Assembly: GCA_029098185.1 (NCBI GenBank)
Contig: JAQXNV010000018.1
Location: 1 to 55,986, forward strand
Source of the DNA: Oscillospiraceae bacterium
GTDB taxonomy: Bacteria; Bacillota; Clostridia; Oscillospirales; Acutalibacteraceae
Length of the DNA stretch: 55,986 bases
Direction of reading: 5' to 3'
Shown here piece after piece: positions 19,707-28,427 of the stretch (position 1 is its first letter; each line of letters opens with the position of its first letter). The position numbers were made by a program, and so were the translations under genes. The notes beneath the pieces were generated by a model, which was not told where the DNA came from, ran no database searches, and was given only the letters and a program-made list of their open reading frames with translations.

Positions 19707-20714
19707 ATGGCAAATGACGTAATGTTTGAAGGCAAAGAAAGAAGAATGGGCAAGATCGAAAAATGTCTTGCCGAGTATGGGATCGCAAGCCTGGAGGAAG
19801 CCAGAGAGCTGTGCCTCCAAAAGGGCTTTGATCCCGACGCGATCGTAAAGGGCGTACAGCCTATCGCATTTGAGAACGCAAGCTGGGCCTATACCCTGGG
19901 CTGCGCTGTTGCGCTGAAGAAGGGTGTTTCCTCTGCTGCCGAGGCTGCTGAGGCCATCGGCATCGGTCTGGAGGCATTCTGCATCCCAGGCTCCGTTGCA
20001 GAGCAGCGGAACGTTGGCCGCGGCCACGGCAACCTGGGCGCAATGCTCCTGCGTGACGAGACAGAGTGCTTTGCATTCCTGGCAGGCCACGAGTCCTTCG
20101 CCGCTGCAGAAGGCGCCATCGGCATTGCCAGAACCGCCAACAAGGCACGGAAAAAACCACTCCGTGTCATCCTCAATGGTCTGGGCAAGGACGCTGCCTA
20201 TATCATTTCCAGAATCAACGGCTTCACCTATGTAGCTACCGATTATGATTTCTACACCGGCGAGCTGAAGGTCGTAGAGGAGAAGCCATTCTCCGACGGC
20301 GAGCGCGCAAAGGTAAAGTGCTACGGCGCAAACGATGTTCTGGAAGGCGTTGCCATCATGAAGCATGAGGGCGTAGACGTTTCCATCACCGGTAACTCCA
20401 CCAACCCGACCCGCTTCCAGCACCTGGTAGCCGGCACCTACAAGAAGTGGGCTATCGAGAACGGCAAGAAGTACTTCTCCGTTGCTTCCGGCGGCGGCAC
20501 CGGCCGTACTCTGCACCCGGATAACATGGCAGCCGGCCCAGCTTCTTATGGCCTGACTGACTCCATGGGCCGTATGCACGGCGATGCACAGTTCGCAGGT
20601 TCTTCCTCTGTCCCGGCACACGTCGAGATGATGGGCCTCATCGGCATGGGCAACAACCCAATGGTTGGCGCTACCGTTGCCTGCGCAGTTGCTGTTTACG
20701 AAGCAAGCAAATAA
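19707..20714 (+). CDS. GGGtGRT-family protein of unknown function
   Basis: This 335-residue protein carries the family-naming motif ASGGGTGRTLHPDN near residue 270 and a conserved-looking glycine-rich stretch RGHGNLGAML near residue 110. It lacks a signal peptide and membrane segments, so it is cytoplasmic. No catalytic site of a known enzyme class is evident. The immediately upstream IscU-like gene is the usual neighbour of this family as I recall it, so an iron-sulfur-linked role is plausible but unproven. Strong bias toward GCA, CCA and GTT codons suggests high expression. A terminator ends the two-gene unit. Confidence 0.85.
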   Translation: MANDVMFEGKERRMGKIEKCLAEYGIASLEEARELCLQKGFDPDAIVKGVQPIAFENASWAYTLGCAVALKKGVSSAAEAAEAIGIGLEAFCIPGSVAEQRNVGRGHGNLGAMLLRDETECFAFLAGHESFAAAEGAIGIARTANKARKKPLRVILNGLGKDAAYIISRINGFTYVATDYDFYTGELKVVEEKPFSDGERAKVKCYGANDVLEGVAIMKHEGVDVSITGNSTNPTRFQHLVAGTYKKWAIENGKKYFSVASGGGTGRTLHPDNMAAGPASYGLTDSMGRMHGDAQFAGSSSVPAHVEMMGLIGMGNNPMVGATVACAVAVYEASK

Positions 20715-20764
20715 GCACCGGAAATTTCCTTTCCCGTGCAAGGGGTGTAATATCCCATAAATAA

Positions 20765-20806
20765 AGAGAACCGCTCTGTCCTCTGCTGGGATGGAGCGGT
20801 TCTTTT
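20765..20806 (+). terminator. Terminator of the GGGtGRT operon
   Basis: AGAACCGCTC and GAGCGGTTCT form a 10-bp stem around a short, partly folded loop, followed by TTTTG. Confidence 0.82.
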
Positions 20807-20960
20807 GCCGTTGGGCAACGGCGCTTTTTGGGCGTTGTTTCATTTTGGTATTTTGTTTTGGGCGTTTTGATCATAAATAGGAAAAGATCGTGTGTCTGTG
20901 ACTTGGACAGACTCTGCGGAAAAGCGGGCGGAGATGACAGCGGAGCCTGCCGGAAACTAC

Positions 20961-20989
20961 TTGCAATTTTTGGGGAAACACCGTATAAT
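20961..20989 (+). promoter_or_regulatory. Promoter of leuC
   Basis: TTGCAA (20961-20966) and TATAAT (20984-20989) have 17-bp spacing. The remaining leader is about 60 bases and shows no T-box. The rest of the 20807-20960 gap holds one small hairpin (GTCTG/CAGAC near 20893) and nothing else I can name. Confidence 0.75.
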
Positions 20990-21054
20990 TTAAACTGTAA
21001 AAGTATTGGAACCGGGCGGAAAAAAGTCCGGAAAACATTTGGAGGGAATACAAC

Positions 21055-22317
21055 ATGGGAATGACGATGACACAGAAGATCCTGGCAGCCCACGCCGGGT
21101 TAGATCATGTGACAGCGGGCCAGCTCATCGAGGCAAAGCTGGATCTGGTCCTGGGCAACGATATTACCAGCCCGGTGGCCATCAACGAGTTTGAGCGGAT
21201 CGGCGCAAGCTCTGTTTTCAGCAAAGATAACATCGCGCTGGTCATGGACCACTTTACACCAAATAAAGACATCAAAGCGGCGGAGCAGTGCCGGCAGGTA
21301 CGGAACTTTGCCAATAAATATGACATCAAAAACTATTACGACGTCGGCGATATGGGCATTGAGCACGCTCTGCTGCCGGAAAAAGGCATCGTCGGCCCTG
21401 GCGACTGCATCATCGGCGCTGACTCCCACACCTGTACTTACGGCGCCCTGGGCGCATTTTCTACCGGCGTCGGCTCCACAGACATGGCTTACGGCATGAT
21501 CACGGGCAAGACCTGGTTCAAGGTACCGTCTGCCATCAAAGTGGTGCTGAAGAACAAGCTGCAAAACTATGTCAGCGGCAAGGACGTCATCCTGCACCTG
21601 ATCGGCATGATCGGCGTAGACGGCGCACTGTATCGCTCTTTGGAGTTCACCGGCGACGGCATTGAGAGCCTGACCATGGACGACCGGCTGACCATTGCCA
21701 ACATGGCCATTGAAGCTGGCGCAAAGAACGGCATCTTCCCGGTAGACAAGGTAACGCTGGACTACTGCGAGGGCAGATGTCAGCGGCCGTTTACCGTTTA
21801 CGAGGCAGACGAGGACGCCGAGTACGATGAGGTCATCGAGATCGACCTGGCAACGCTGCGGCCCACCGTTGCGTTCCCCCACCTGCCGGAGAACACCAAG
21901 ACCGTAGATGAGTTTGGGCCCCAGGACATCAAGATCGACCAGGTCGTCATCGGTTCCTGCACCAACGGCCGCACCGAGGACCTGAGAGTTGCCGCTGAGA
22001 TCCTCAAGGGCAAGAAGGTGGCCAAGAACGTCCGCTGCATCATCATCCCGGCCACCCAGAAGATCTATCTGGAAGCTGTCCGCAACGGCTGGGCAGAGAT
22101 CTTCATCGAGGCCGGCGCTGTGTTCTCCACCCCGACCTGCGGTCCCTGCCTGGGCGGCCACATGGGCATTTTGGGCAAAGGCGAGCGAGCAGTCTCCACC
22201 ACCAACCGGAACTTTGTCGGCAGAATGGGCCACATTGAGTCGGAGATCTATCTGGCCAGCCCGGCAGTTGCCGCCGCCAGCGCCATTACCGGCTACATCA
22301 CCGACCCGACAAAGTAA
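21055..22317 (+). CDS. leuC: 3-isopropylmalate dehydratase large subunit (homoaconitase-type)
   Basis: With LeuD it isomerises 2-isopropylmalate to 3-isopropylmalate in leucine synthesis and uses a [4Fe-4S] cluster. The 420-residue length fits the archaeal/clostridial subtype. Cluster ligands are visible as Cys in [14 protein letters not shown] and the pair in [23 protein letters not shown] carries the substrate-site histidine. GGAGGG precedes the ATG. Members of this subtype can also act on citramalate or homocitrate derivatives, so substrate is not certain. leuD follows after 140 bases. leuA and leuB are not in the window. Confidence 0.9.
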   Translation: MGMTMTQKILAAHAGLDHVTAGQLIEAKLDLVLGNDITSPVAINEFERIGASSVFSKDNIALVMDHFTPNKDIKAAEQCRQVRNFANKYDIKNYYDVGDMGIEHALLPEKGIVGPGDCIIGADSHTCTYGALGAFSTGVGSTDMAYGMITGKTWFKVPSAIKVVLKNKLQNYVSGKDVILHLIGMIGVDGALYRSLEFTGDGIESLTMDDRLTIANMAIEAGAKNGIFPVDKVTLDYCEGRCQRPFTVYEADEDAEYDEVIEIDLATLRPTVAFPHLPENTKTVDEFGPQDIKIDQVVIGSCTNGRTEDLRVAAEILKGKKVAKNVRCIIIPATQKIYLEAVRNGWAEIFIEAGAVFSTPTCGPCLGGHMGILGKGERAVSTTNRNFVGRMGHIESEIYLASPAVAAASAITGYITDPTK

Positions 22318-22457
22318 AGAAGTTGGCCCATAACTTTCTCGGCATCCCCTAAAGGGGAAGAGCAGAAAGGGGTGGGCGGAAAGAAAACCCTATCGCACAG
22401 CTGTGGAAAAAGAGCAATTGATTGATGATAGAAAGACATAGAAAGTGAGGCATTGCC
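22318..22457. other. leuC-leuD intergenic region
   Basis: This contains a small CCCC/GGGG fold-back (CCCCTAAAGGGG near 22348) like the ones at 9690 and 9805, followed by purine-rich sequence up to the leuD start. No promoter or gene is clear. Confidence 0.3.
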
Positions 22458-22934
22458 ATGAATGCACATGGAACAGTCCATAAATACGGTGATAATGTCG
22501 ATACCGACGTGATCATCCCCGCAAGATATTTGAACACCGCCTCTCATGCAGAGCTGGCAGCGCACTGCATGGAGGACATCGACAAGGATTTTGTCAACAA
22601 GGTAAAAGAGGGCGACATCATCGTCGCCAACAAGAACTTTGGCTGTGGATCCTCCCGGGAACACGCCCCCATCGCCATTAAGGCCAGCGGCATCTCCTGC
22701 GTTATCGCCAGCACCTTTGCCCGGATCTTCTACCGCAACGCCTTCAACATCGGCCTGCCGATTTTGGAGTGCGATGAGGCAGCCAAGGAGATCCAGAACG
22801 GCGACGAAGTCAATGTGGATTTCGATACCGGCACCATCACCGACGTGACCACCGGCAAAACATATCAGGGCCAGCCGTTCCCGCCGTTTATCCAGGAGAT
22901 CATCCAAAAGGGCGGGCTGCTGAAGAGCCTGTAA
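22458..22934 (+). CDS. leuD: 3-isopropylmalate dehydratase small subunit
   Basis: This is the swivelling subunit partner of LeuC. The 158 residues contain the [11 protein letters not shown] opening, the [12 protein letters not shown] substrate-recognition loop and [16 protein letters not shown], all typical of LeuD. The length matches the short clostridial/archaeal form. It has a GTGAGG-type ribosome site. The peroxiredoxin gene follows after 34 bases and may be co-transcribed. Confidence 0.93.
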   Translation: MNAHGTVHKYGDNVDTDVIIPARYLNTASHAELAAHCMEDIDKDFVNKVKEGDIIVANKNFGCGSSREHAPIAIKASGISCVIASTFARIFYRNAFNIGLPILECDEAAKEIQNGDEVNVDFDTGTITDVTTGKTYQGQPFPPFIQEIIQKGGLLKSL

Positions 22935-22968
22935 AAACAATACCGTTTTTGCGGAAAGGAGTATTTTT

Positions 22969-23427
22969 ATGATTCCAGTTGGGACAAAAGCACCGGAGTT
23001 TACCCTGCAGGATAAGGACGGCAATACCGTTTCTCTGTCGGATTTTGCCGGCAAGAAGGTGGTGCTGTACTTCTACCCCAGAGACAACACCCCTGGCTGT
23101 ACGAAACAAGCCTGCGCTTACCGCGACAACTTTGCAGCCTTTCAGGATAAAGGCGTGGTAGTCATCGGCATCAGCAAGGACAGCGTCAAGTCTCACCAGA
23201 ATTTCGCCACAAAATTTGACCTGCCATTTATCCTGTTGTCTGACCCGGAGCGGCAGGCTATCGAGGCCTATGATGTGTGGCACGAAAAGAAAATGTGCGG
23301 CAAGGTGTCTATGGGCGTTGTGCGCTCCACCTGCGTCATTGACGAAAACGGCATGGTGATCTACTCTGCCGATAAGGTCAAGACCGATGCGGATCCGCTG
23401 AACGTCCTGGCCTTTTTAGAAGCATAA
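22969..23427 (+). CDS. bcp: Thiol peroxidase of the Bcp/PrxQ type
   Basis: This 152-residue peroxiredoxin reduces hydrogen peroxide and organic peroxides at the expense of thioredoxin. The thioredoxin fold contains YFYPRDNTPGCTKQACAYRD, in which the first cysteine is peroxidatic and the second, five residues later, can be the resolving cysteine, as in the PrxQ class. GISKDSVKSHQNF and a conserved arginine in VVRSTCVID complete the active site. AAAGGAG precedes the ATG. A terminator follows. Confidence 0.93.
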   Translation: MIPVGTKAPEFTLQDKDGNTVSLSDFAGKKVVLYFYPRDNTPGCTKQACAYRDNFAAFQDKGVVVIGISKDSVKSHQNFATKFDLPFILLSDPERQAIEAYDVWHEKKMCGKVSMGVVRSTCVIDENGMVIYSADKVKTDADPLNVLAFLEA

Positions 23428-23439
23428 AGATCCGTTTTT

Positions 23440-23468
23440 GGGCGTCCCCGCTTGGGGGCGCTTTTTTG
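23440..23468 (+). terminator. Terminator of the leuC-leuD-bcp region
   Basis: GGCGTCCCC and GGGGGCGC form a GC-rich stem with a 4-base loop, followed by TTTTTT. Confidence 0.85.
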
Positions 23469-23522
23469 TGACAAAATGATGCGAAAAATAGTTTCTATTG
23501 AGAAATTTTCATCAATTTCCCA

Positions 23523-23551
23523 TTGACTTTTCTGTGCTGCGTGAATATAAT
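23523..23551 (+). promoter_or_regulatory. Promoter of the metal-resistance operon
   Basis: TTGACT (23523-23528) and TATAAT (23546-23551) have 17-bp spacing, directly followed by the operator palindrome. Confidence 0.8.
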
Positions 23552-23552
23552 G

Positions 23553-23578
23553 AACATATGAACAGTAATTCATATGTT
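23553..23578 (+). promoter_or_regulatory. ArsR/SmtB-type operator
   Basis: AACATATGAA, six bases, TTCATATGTT: perfect 10-bp inverted arms placed at the transcription start. The ATATGAA..TTCATAT core resembles operators of CzrA/CadC repressors, and the regulator gene begins 19 bases later. Confidence 0.8.
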
Positions 23579-23597
23579 TTGGAAAGGAGACGCGACC

Positions 23598-23954
23598 ATG
23601 GAACAAAAAGACGAATTGTGCGACTGCGGCCGGAACCATCAATTGGATGCACAAGCGCTCCGCCAAGAAATGCTGGACGAGGACCTGCTGTTTGACCTGG
23701 CGGACTTTTTCAAGCTCTTTGGCGACAGTACCCGGGTGAAGATCTTATACGCCCTGTCTCAGTCGGAGCTTTGCGTCGGCGACATCGCCGAGCTGCTCTC
23801 CATGAGCCAGTCGGCCATCTCTCACCAGCTTCGTATTTTAAAGCAGTCTAAGCTGGTCAAGGGCCGCCGGGAGGGAAAAACGGTCCTGTATTCTCTGGCA
23901 GACGGCCATGTGACGACTATCCTGAGCCAGGGCATTGAGCATATCGTCGAATAA
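23598..23954 (+). CDS. ArsR/SmtB-family metal-sensing repressor (CadC-like)
   Basis: This 118-residue winged-helix repressor should release DNA when it binds a heavy metal. It has an N-terminal CDCG pair plus histidine (CDCGRNH, residues 7-13). The alpha-3 motif SELCVGDIAELL carries the cysteine used by CadC/ArsR sensors, and SQSAISHQLRILK is the recognition helix. Cysteines at both places favour a CadC-like thiolate site for Cd, Pb or Zn. AAGGAG lies 9 bases before ATG 23598. It leads a three-gene operon with an HMA protein and a P1B-ATPase. Confidence 0.9.
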   Translation: MEQKDELCDCGRNHQLDAQALRQEMLDEDLLFDLADFFKLFGDSTRVKILYALSQSELCVGDIAELLSMSQSAISHQLRILKQSKLVKGRREGKTVLYSLADGHVTTILSQGIEHIVE

Positions 23955-23979
23955 AAACACAGAAAGGCAGGAGATCCCC

Positions 23980-24204
23980 ATGACGAAAACATTTACACTA
24001 GAACATTTAGATTGTGCCAACTGCGCAGCCAAGATGGAGCGGAAGATCGCAAAGCTAAAGGGCGTGCGGGAGGTGGCCGTCACGTTTATGACGAAGAAGA
24101 TGACCATTGACACAGATGACGCTGCCATGGATGCCGTCATTGCCCAGGCCGAGAAGATCATCCATAAGCTGGAGCCCCAGGTGGTGCTGGTGGAGAGGAG
24201 ATGA
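23980..24204 (+). CDS. Free-standing heavy-metal-associated (HMA) domain protein
   Basis: This 74-residue ferredoxin-like metallochaperone fold carries the metal-binding motif LDCANCAAKME near the N-terminus (CxxC) and the strand FTLEHLD. In CadA/ZntA pumps this domain is normally fused to the N-terminus of the ATPase; here it is a separate gene ending five bases before the ATPase start. It probably delivers metal to the pump. ATG 23980 has a GCAGGAG site. Confidence 0.88.
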   Translation: MTKTFTLEHLDCANCAAKMERKIAKLKGVREVAVTFMTKKMTIDTDDAAMDAVIAQAEKIIHKLEPQVVLVERR

Positions 24205-24208
24205 CGCC

Positions 24209-26122
24209 ATGAAAAAAGATATCGTGCGGCTCAGCATCGGCAGCGGCCTGTTTGTGGCGGCCATTGTGGTATCGCTGAGTTTGGGGATGCCCTTCCACGG
24301 TGAGGTGCCGTGGGAATCCTGGTGGTCGTTTTTGCGTATGGCCATGTTCCTCCCGGCCTACTTCGTCATTGGCGGCGAAGTCCTCTGGAGCGCCCTGCGC
24401 AATATCCTCCGGGGACAGGTCTTTGATGAAAACTTTCTCATGGCCATCGCCACTGTCGGCGCATTTGTCCTGGGCGAATGTATCGAAGGCGTTGCCGTCA
24501 TGCTGTTCTGCGAGATCGGCGAGCTGTTTGAGAGCAGGGCCGTCAGCAAATCTCGAGATTCCATCACAGAGCTGATGGACATCCGCCCCGACTATGCCAA
24601 CCGGAAGCGGGACGGCGTAGTGGAAAAGGTAGATCCTCATGATGTGGCGCTGGGGGAGACTATCGTCATTCGTCCCGGCGAAAAAGTGCCCCTGGACGGC
24701 GTTGTGCTGACGGGAACATCGCTTTTGGACACCAAAGCCCTGACCGGTGAATCGGTGCCCCGGAGCGTGTCGCCGGGAGAGGAGGTCCTCAGCGGCTGTA
24801 TCAATGAAACGGGCTTGTTGGAGGTACAGGTCACCAAGGTATTCGGAGAATCTACGGTGACAAAGATCCTCGATCTGGTGGAGAACGCCAGCAGTAAAAA
24901 GTCGAAAACCGAAGCCTTCATCACCAAATTTGCCCGCTACTACACGCCTATCGTCTGTATCAGTGCAGCCCTCATTGCAGTGCTGCCCCCACTGATCGTC
25001 AACATGGGCGACGGCGCACTGTGGATGATGTGGATCAAGACGGCGCTGTCCTTCCTGGTCGTGTCCTGTCCCTGCGCTCTGGTCATCTCTGTGCCCCTGA
25101 GCTTTTTCGGCGGCATCGGCAGTGCCTCTAAATGCGGTGTGCTCATCAAGGGCAGCAACTATCTGGAAGCTTTGGCCAAAACGGAGATCGTTGTCTTTGA
25201 CAAGACGGGCACCTTGACAAAAGGCACCTTTAACGTGACAGAGCTGCACCCGTCGGGGATGACAAAGGAAGCGCTCCTCGATCTGACGGCCCATGCCGAA
25301 AGCAGCTCCAGCCACCCCATTTCCCAGTCGCTCCAGCGGGCCTATGGCAAAGCCATCGACCCCAGCCGGATCGGCGCTGTGGAGGAGTTGGCCGGCCATG
25401 GTGTGAAAGCTGTGGTAGACGGCAAGACGGTGCTGGCTGGCAACAAGCGGCTCATGGAGCAGTTTCACATCCCGTATTTTACCGGCGAAACAGAGGGAAC
25501 GATAGTTCATGTGGCCGTAGATGGCGTTTATGGCGGGTATTTGGTCATTGCCGATGAGGTCAAGGAGGACGCCGCCAAAGCCATCGGGGAATTAAAGGCG
25601 TCCGGCGTGCAGAAAACGGTGATGCTGACTGGCGATAACGAGACGACAGCCCGTCTTGTCGGGGAAAGGCTGGGTGTAGACGAAGTCCATTCAGAACTGC
25701 TGCCCGGCGACAAGGTAGACGAGATGGAAACGCTGCTGCGGGAGAAATCGGAAAAAGGAAAGCTGGTCTTTGTGGGGGATGGCATCAACGACGCGCCGGT
25801 CCTGGCCCGGGCCGACATCGGCGTAGCCATGGGCGGTCTTGGCTCCGATGCGGCCATTGAAGCGGCGGACATCGTCATTATGACCGATGAGCCGTCGAAG
25901 CTGGGGCTGCTGATGCGCATCTCCAAAAAGACACGGTCCATCGTGCTGCAAAATATCGTCTTTGCCATTGCCGTCAAAACGGCGGTCCAGATCCTCAGTA
26001 TCACCCATGTGCTGGATGACTGGATCTTGTGGCTGGCAGTGTTTGCCGACGTGGGCGTGTCGATCCTGGCTATTCTCAACGCCATCCGGATGCTCCGCTA
26101 TCGGGATAAGGAAAACGGTTGA
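24209..26122 (+). CDS. P1B-type heavy-metal-exporting ATPase (CadA/ZntA-like)
   Basis: This 637-residue membrane pump expels Cd2+/Zn2+/Pb2+-like ions using ATP. Visible features are N-terminal membrane helices, the actuator TGES motif, the transmembrane CPC metal site in VVSCPCALVIS, the phosphorylation motif DKTGTLTKG, an SSSHPI nucleotide-domain motif and GDGINDAPVLARADIGVAMG. It lacks its own HMA domain, which the preceding gene supplies. ATG 24209 is taken with GGAG nine bases upstream; longer frames overlap the HMA gene. Metal choice (Cd/Zn rather than Cu) is inferred from the CadC-like regulator and from similarity around CPC. Confidence 0.9.
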   Translation: MKKDIVRLSIGSGLFVAAIVVSLSLGMPFHGEVPWESWWSFLRMAMFLPAYFVIGGEVLWSALRNILRGQVFDENFLMAIATVGAFVLGECIEGVAVMLFCEIGELFESRAVSKSRDSITELMDIRPDYANRKRDGVVEKVDPHDVALGETIVIRPGEKVPLDGVVLTGTSLLDTKALTGESVPRSVSPGEEVLSGCINETGLLEVQVTKVFGESTVTKILDLVENASSKKSKTEAFITKFARYYTPIVCISAALIAVLPPLIVNMGDGALWMMWIKTALSFLVVSCPCALVISVPLSFFGGIGSASKCGVLIKGSNYLEALAKTEIVVFDKTGTLTKGTFNVTELHPSGMTKEALLDLTAHAESSSSHPISQSLQRAYGKAIDPSRIGAVEELAGHGVKAVVDGKTVLAGNKRLMEQFHIPYFTGETEGTIVHVAVDGVYGGYLVIADEVKEDAAKAIGELKASGVQKTVMLTGDNETTARLVGERLGVDEVHSELLPGDKVDEMETLLREKSEKGKLVFVGDGINDAPVLARADIGVAMGGLGSDAAIEAADIVIMTDEPSKLGLLMRISKKTRSIVLQNIVFAIAVKTAVQILSITHVLDDWILWLAVFADVGVSILAILNAIRMLRYRDKENG

Positions 26123-26164
26123 TCCATTCTATTTTATATATAGGAAAGCGTGATCGCACTAAGG

Positions 26165-26188
26165 AGGACGGGAGACCGTCCTTTTTTT
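26165..26188 (+). terminator. Terminator of the metal operon
   Basis: AGGACGG and CCGTCCT form a stem with a 4-base loop followed by a run of seven Ts. Confidence 0.88.
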
Positions 26189-26278
26189 GTGCCTTCATTT
26201 TTGGGGGATAGCGTATGATTTGCAGCAAAGCGCATATACATGAGAGTAGAAACTCTATCCGAAGAAAGGGGCGGTCAT

Positions 26279-27298
26279 GTGTCCAACGACCTGCACTATT
26301 TTGTCAACACCAATAGCTGTGAAGGCTTTTTCAGCTTTTTCAAATCGAATTTCAGTCCCCTTGCCCTGACCGTGAAGCTGGAGGATTACCCGGCGCCGCT
26401 GCTGGAAACGGTGACGTCCCAGATCCTCCATACAGCCAAGGAGGGCGGCTACAAAACAGAGGTGATCCACAACTGCCTCGACAATACGGTAGAAGGCGTG
26501 ATCCTGCCCCAATTTGGCACGGGACTGCTCAACATCCCGGCCTATATTGATTACGGCTACAACGTCAGCAAGCTCATCGACGACGAGGCGGTCCGGGAAA
26601 CAAAATCCCACCTCATCCAGTCCCATCGCTATTTTGCGCAGGCCAAGAAGATCCACGACGACTGGGAGAAGATCTATATCGAGCACTCCAATTACGCCGC
26701 CCTGAACCAGTTCACCCAGGAGAAGATCCTGGAGCTCCTGGGCAGCCATACGCAGAATCGCAAGGGCAGCGCAGTCCACCGGTTTTTCGGCGCGGCAACG
26801 GAGGAGGGCGCCGTCGATTACATCGATAACCTGACGGAGGGCGTTGCCAAGCGGTACTTGATCAAAGGGCGGCCAGGCACGGGAAAGTCTACCTTCCTCA
26901 AGAAGCTGGCGGAACGGGCAGTGCAGAACGGTTTTGATGTAGAGGTGTATCACTGCGCCTTTGACCCCCGGAGCCTGGATATGGTCGTGGTCCGGGCCCT
27001 GGAATTCTGCATCTTCGACAGCACCGCGCCCCATGAATGTTTCCCCCAGCGGGACAGCGACGAGATCCTGGATTTTTATGAGATCGGCGTGGCAGAGGGT
27101 ACCGACGAGATCCACGGCTCGGAATTGAAAGCCCTGGCAGACGGGTACAAGGAGCAGATGGAGCAGGGACGGCTGGAGATCGCCGCGGCAAATCAGGTGC
27201 GCCTGGAGCGGGAAGGACTGTTATTTGGGCAGATCAACCCGGCAAAAGCGGAGCAGGTCATGGAGAAGATCGAGAAGAAACTGTTCCGAAAGGGGTAA
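26279..27298 (+). CDS. P-loop NTPase of the PRK06851 type with a degenerate first half
   Basis: This 339-residue protein has a clear Walker A, IKGRPGTGKSTFLKK, in its second half. It is followed by VEVYHCAFDPRSLDMVVV and FDSTAPHE, the arrangement known in PRK06851-like proteins. The first half repeats the pattern (EVIH near 65, then VEGVILPQFGTGLLN), but the place of its P-loop reads LEDYPAPLLE, so one of the two duplicated nucleotide sites is lost. A YFAQAKKIHDDWEKIYIE helix links the halves. GTG 26279 is chosen because AAGGGG lies seven bases upstream; an ATG at 26240 has no site. The function of the family is unknown to me. Confidence 0.75.
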   Translation: MSNDLHYFVNTNSCEGFFSFFKSNFSPLALTVKLEDYPAPLLETVTSQILHTAKEGGYKTEVIHNCLDNTVEGVILPQFGTGLLNIPAYIDYGYNVSKLIDDEAVRETKSHLIQSHRYFAQAKKIHDDWEKIYIEHSNYAALNQFTQEKILELLGSHTQNRKGSAVHRFFGAATEEGAVDYIDNLTEGVAKRYLIKGRPGTGKSTFLKKLAERAVQNGFDVEVYHCAFDPRSLDMVVVRALEFCIFDSTAPHECFPQRDSDEILDFYEIGVAEGTDEIHGSELKALADGYKEQMEQGRLEIAAANQVRLEREGLLFGQINPAKAEQVMEKIEKKLFRKG

Positions 27299-27338
27299 CT
27301 CTGCCAGACCGATTGTTGAAAACTTTTGACAAAAGAAC

Positions 27339-27406
27339 GAAGCGAAATAGACAGTTGAGCAGCCGATTTTGGACGGAAGAGGCCCTGTCGATTTCGCTTC
27401 TTTTTT
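27339..27406 (+). terminator. Long-stem terminator
   Basis: GAAGCGAAATAGACAG pairs with CTGTCGATTTCGCTTC (one mismatch) around a 30-base loop and is followed by TTTTTTG. Confidence 0.82.
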
Positions 27407-27720
27407 GTTATAAAAATCACAAGGAAAGGGGCAAAATTTTGCCATTGCGCAAAACAGACAAATTGTAAAAAATGGTATTGTGCATGTTGACTTTAGCGCA
27501 TTAACTTACTGAAAAAAATTAAACAATAAGGGGCCGAAGAGGCAGTAAAATTTCATGTTTTTTACAGGAATCTCATTGACATCGCCCCTGGATTAGTGTA
27601 TAATGCAGGTGTAGTTCGAATCAGTTCTATTATTTCGCAAACAAAAATAATTTGGCTTATTGCAGTAGGACAGATTATTTTATGTTTAAAATTTTCGACA
27701 GAAATAGGAGGTTATCAGAA
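27407..27720 (+). promoter_or_regulatory. Urease operon control region
   Basis: A consensus promoter is present: TTGACA (27576-27581), 17 bases, TATAAT (27599-27604). It predicts a leader of about 110 bases before ureA. Upstream, at 27430-27443, sits the perfect 14-base palindrome GGCAAAATTTTGCC, 130 bases before the -35 box. I see no NikR-like, T-box or riboswitch signature. The palindrome could be an activator site or chance. Confidence 0.75.
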
Positions 27721-28023
27721 ATGAAATTAACACCAAGAGAACTCGAAAAACTGCAACTCCATGCAATTGGCAACCTGGCCAAGGAGAGAAAGGCAAAGGG
27801 CATCAAGCTCAACTATGTTGAGGCTATCGGCCTGATTTGCTCCGAGCTCCATGAAGAGGCAAGAGCTGGTAAAACAGTTGCTGAGCTGATGACAGACGGT
27901 ACAAAGTACCTGACAAAGGCTGACGTTATGGAAGGCGTTGCTGACATGATCCACGAAGTTCAGGTTGAGTGCAACTTCCCAGACGGTACAAAACTGGTTA
28001 CAGTTCACAACCCAATTCAATAA
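27721..28023 (+). CDS. ureA: Urease gamma subunit
   Basis: This is the smallest structural subunit of the nickel enzyme that hydrolyses urea to ammonia and carbamate. The 100 residues begin [14 protein letters not shown] and contain the [19 protein letters not shown] helix region and [20 protein letters not shown], as in typical UreA. AGGAGG lies 9 bases before ATG 27721; an upstream ATG at 27652 lies in the leader. Codon use is strongly biased to GTT, ACA and CCA. ureB begins 21 bases after the stop. Confidence 0.97.
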   Translation: MKLTPRELEKLQLHAIGNLAKERKAKGIKLNYVEAIGLICSELHEEARAGKTVAELMTDGTKYLTKADVMEGVADMIHEVQVECNFPDGTKLVTVHNPIQ

Positions 28024-28044
28024 TTGAACAAGGAGGATACACAA

Positions 28045-28407
28045 ATGCTTATCGGACAAGTTTTTCCACAAGAGAGAGAAATTGAGTTAAACGCAGGCAA
28101 AAAGACCATCACAATTGAGGTTACCAATGCTGGTGACAGACCTGTACAGGTTGGCTCTCATTTCCACTTCTTTGAGACAAATAAAATGCTCTCCTTTGAC
28201 AGAGCAGCTGCTTTTGGCTATCGTCTGAACGTTCCTTCCGGCAACGCAGTACGTTTTGAGCCAGGCGAAACAAAGACAGTTGAGCTCGTAGAGCTCGGCG
28301 GCGCAAAGCGCTCCTATGGCCTCAACAATCTGTGCAACTGCCAGACTGTAGAAGCAAACAAAGCAACAGCAGTTCAGAGAGCAACACTGAAAGGCTTTAT
28401 TAAATAA
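28045..28407 (+). CDS. ureB: Urease beta subunit
   Basis: This 120-residue structural subunit has [30 protein letters not shown] and [12 protein letters not shown], all diagnostic for UreB. ATG 28045 follows AAGGAGG; the TTG right after the ureA stop (28024) precedes that site and is rejected. It assembles with UreA and UreC as (alpha-beta-gamma)3. ureC follows 20 bases later. Confidence 0.97.
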   Translation: MLIGQVFPQEREIELNAGKKTITIEVTNAGDRPVQVGSHFHFFETNKMLSFDRAAAFGYRLNVPSGNAVRFEPGETKTVELVELGGAKRSYGLNNLCNCQTVEANKATAVQRATLKGFIK

Positions 28408-28427
28408 GATTAAGGAGGAAATGAGAA

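Noticed and set aside
27339..27406. Possible attenuator for the urease operon
   Set aside because: The hairpin lies well upstream of the ureA promoter and is better explained as the terminator of the preceding P-loop gene.
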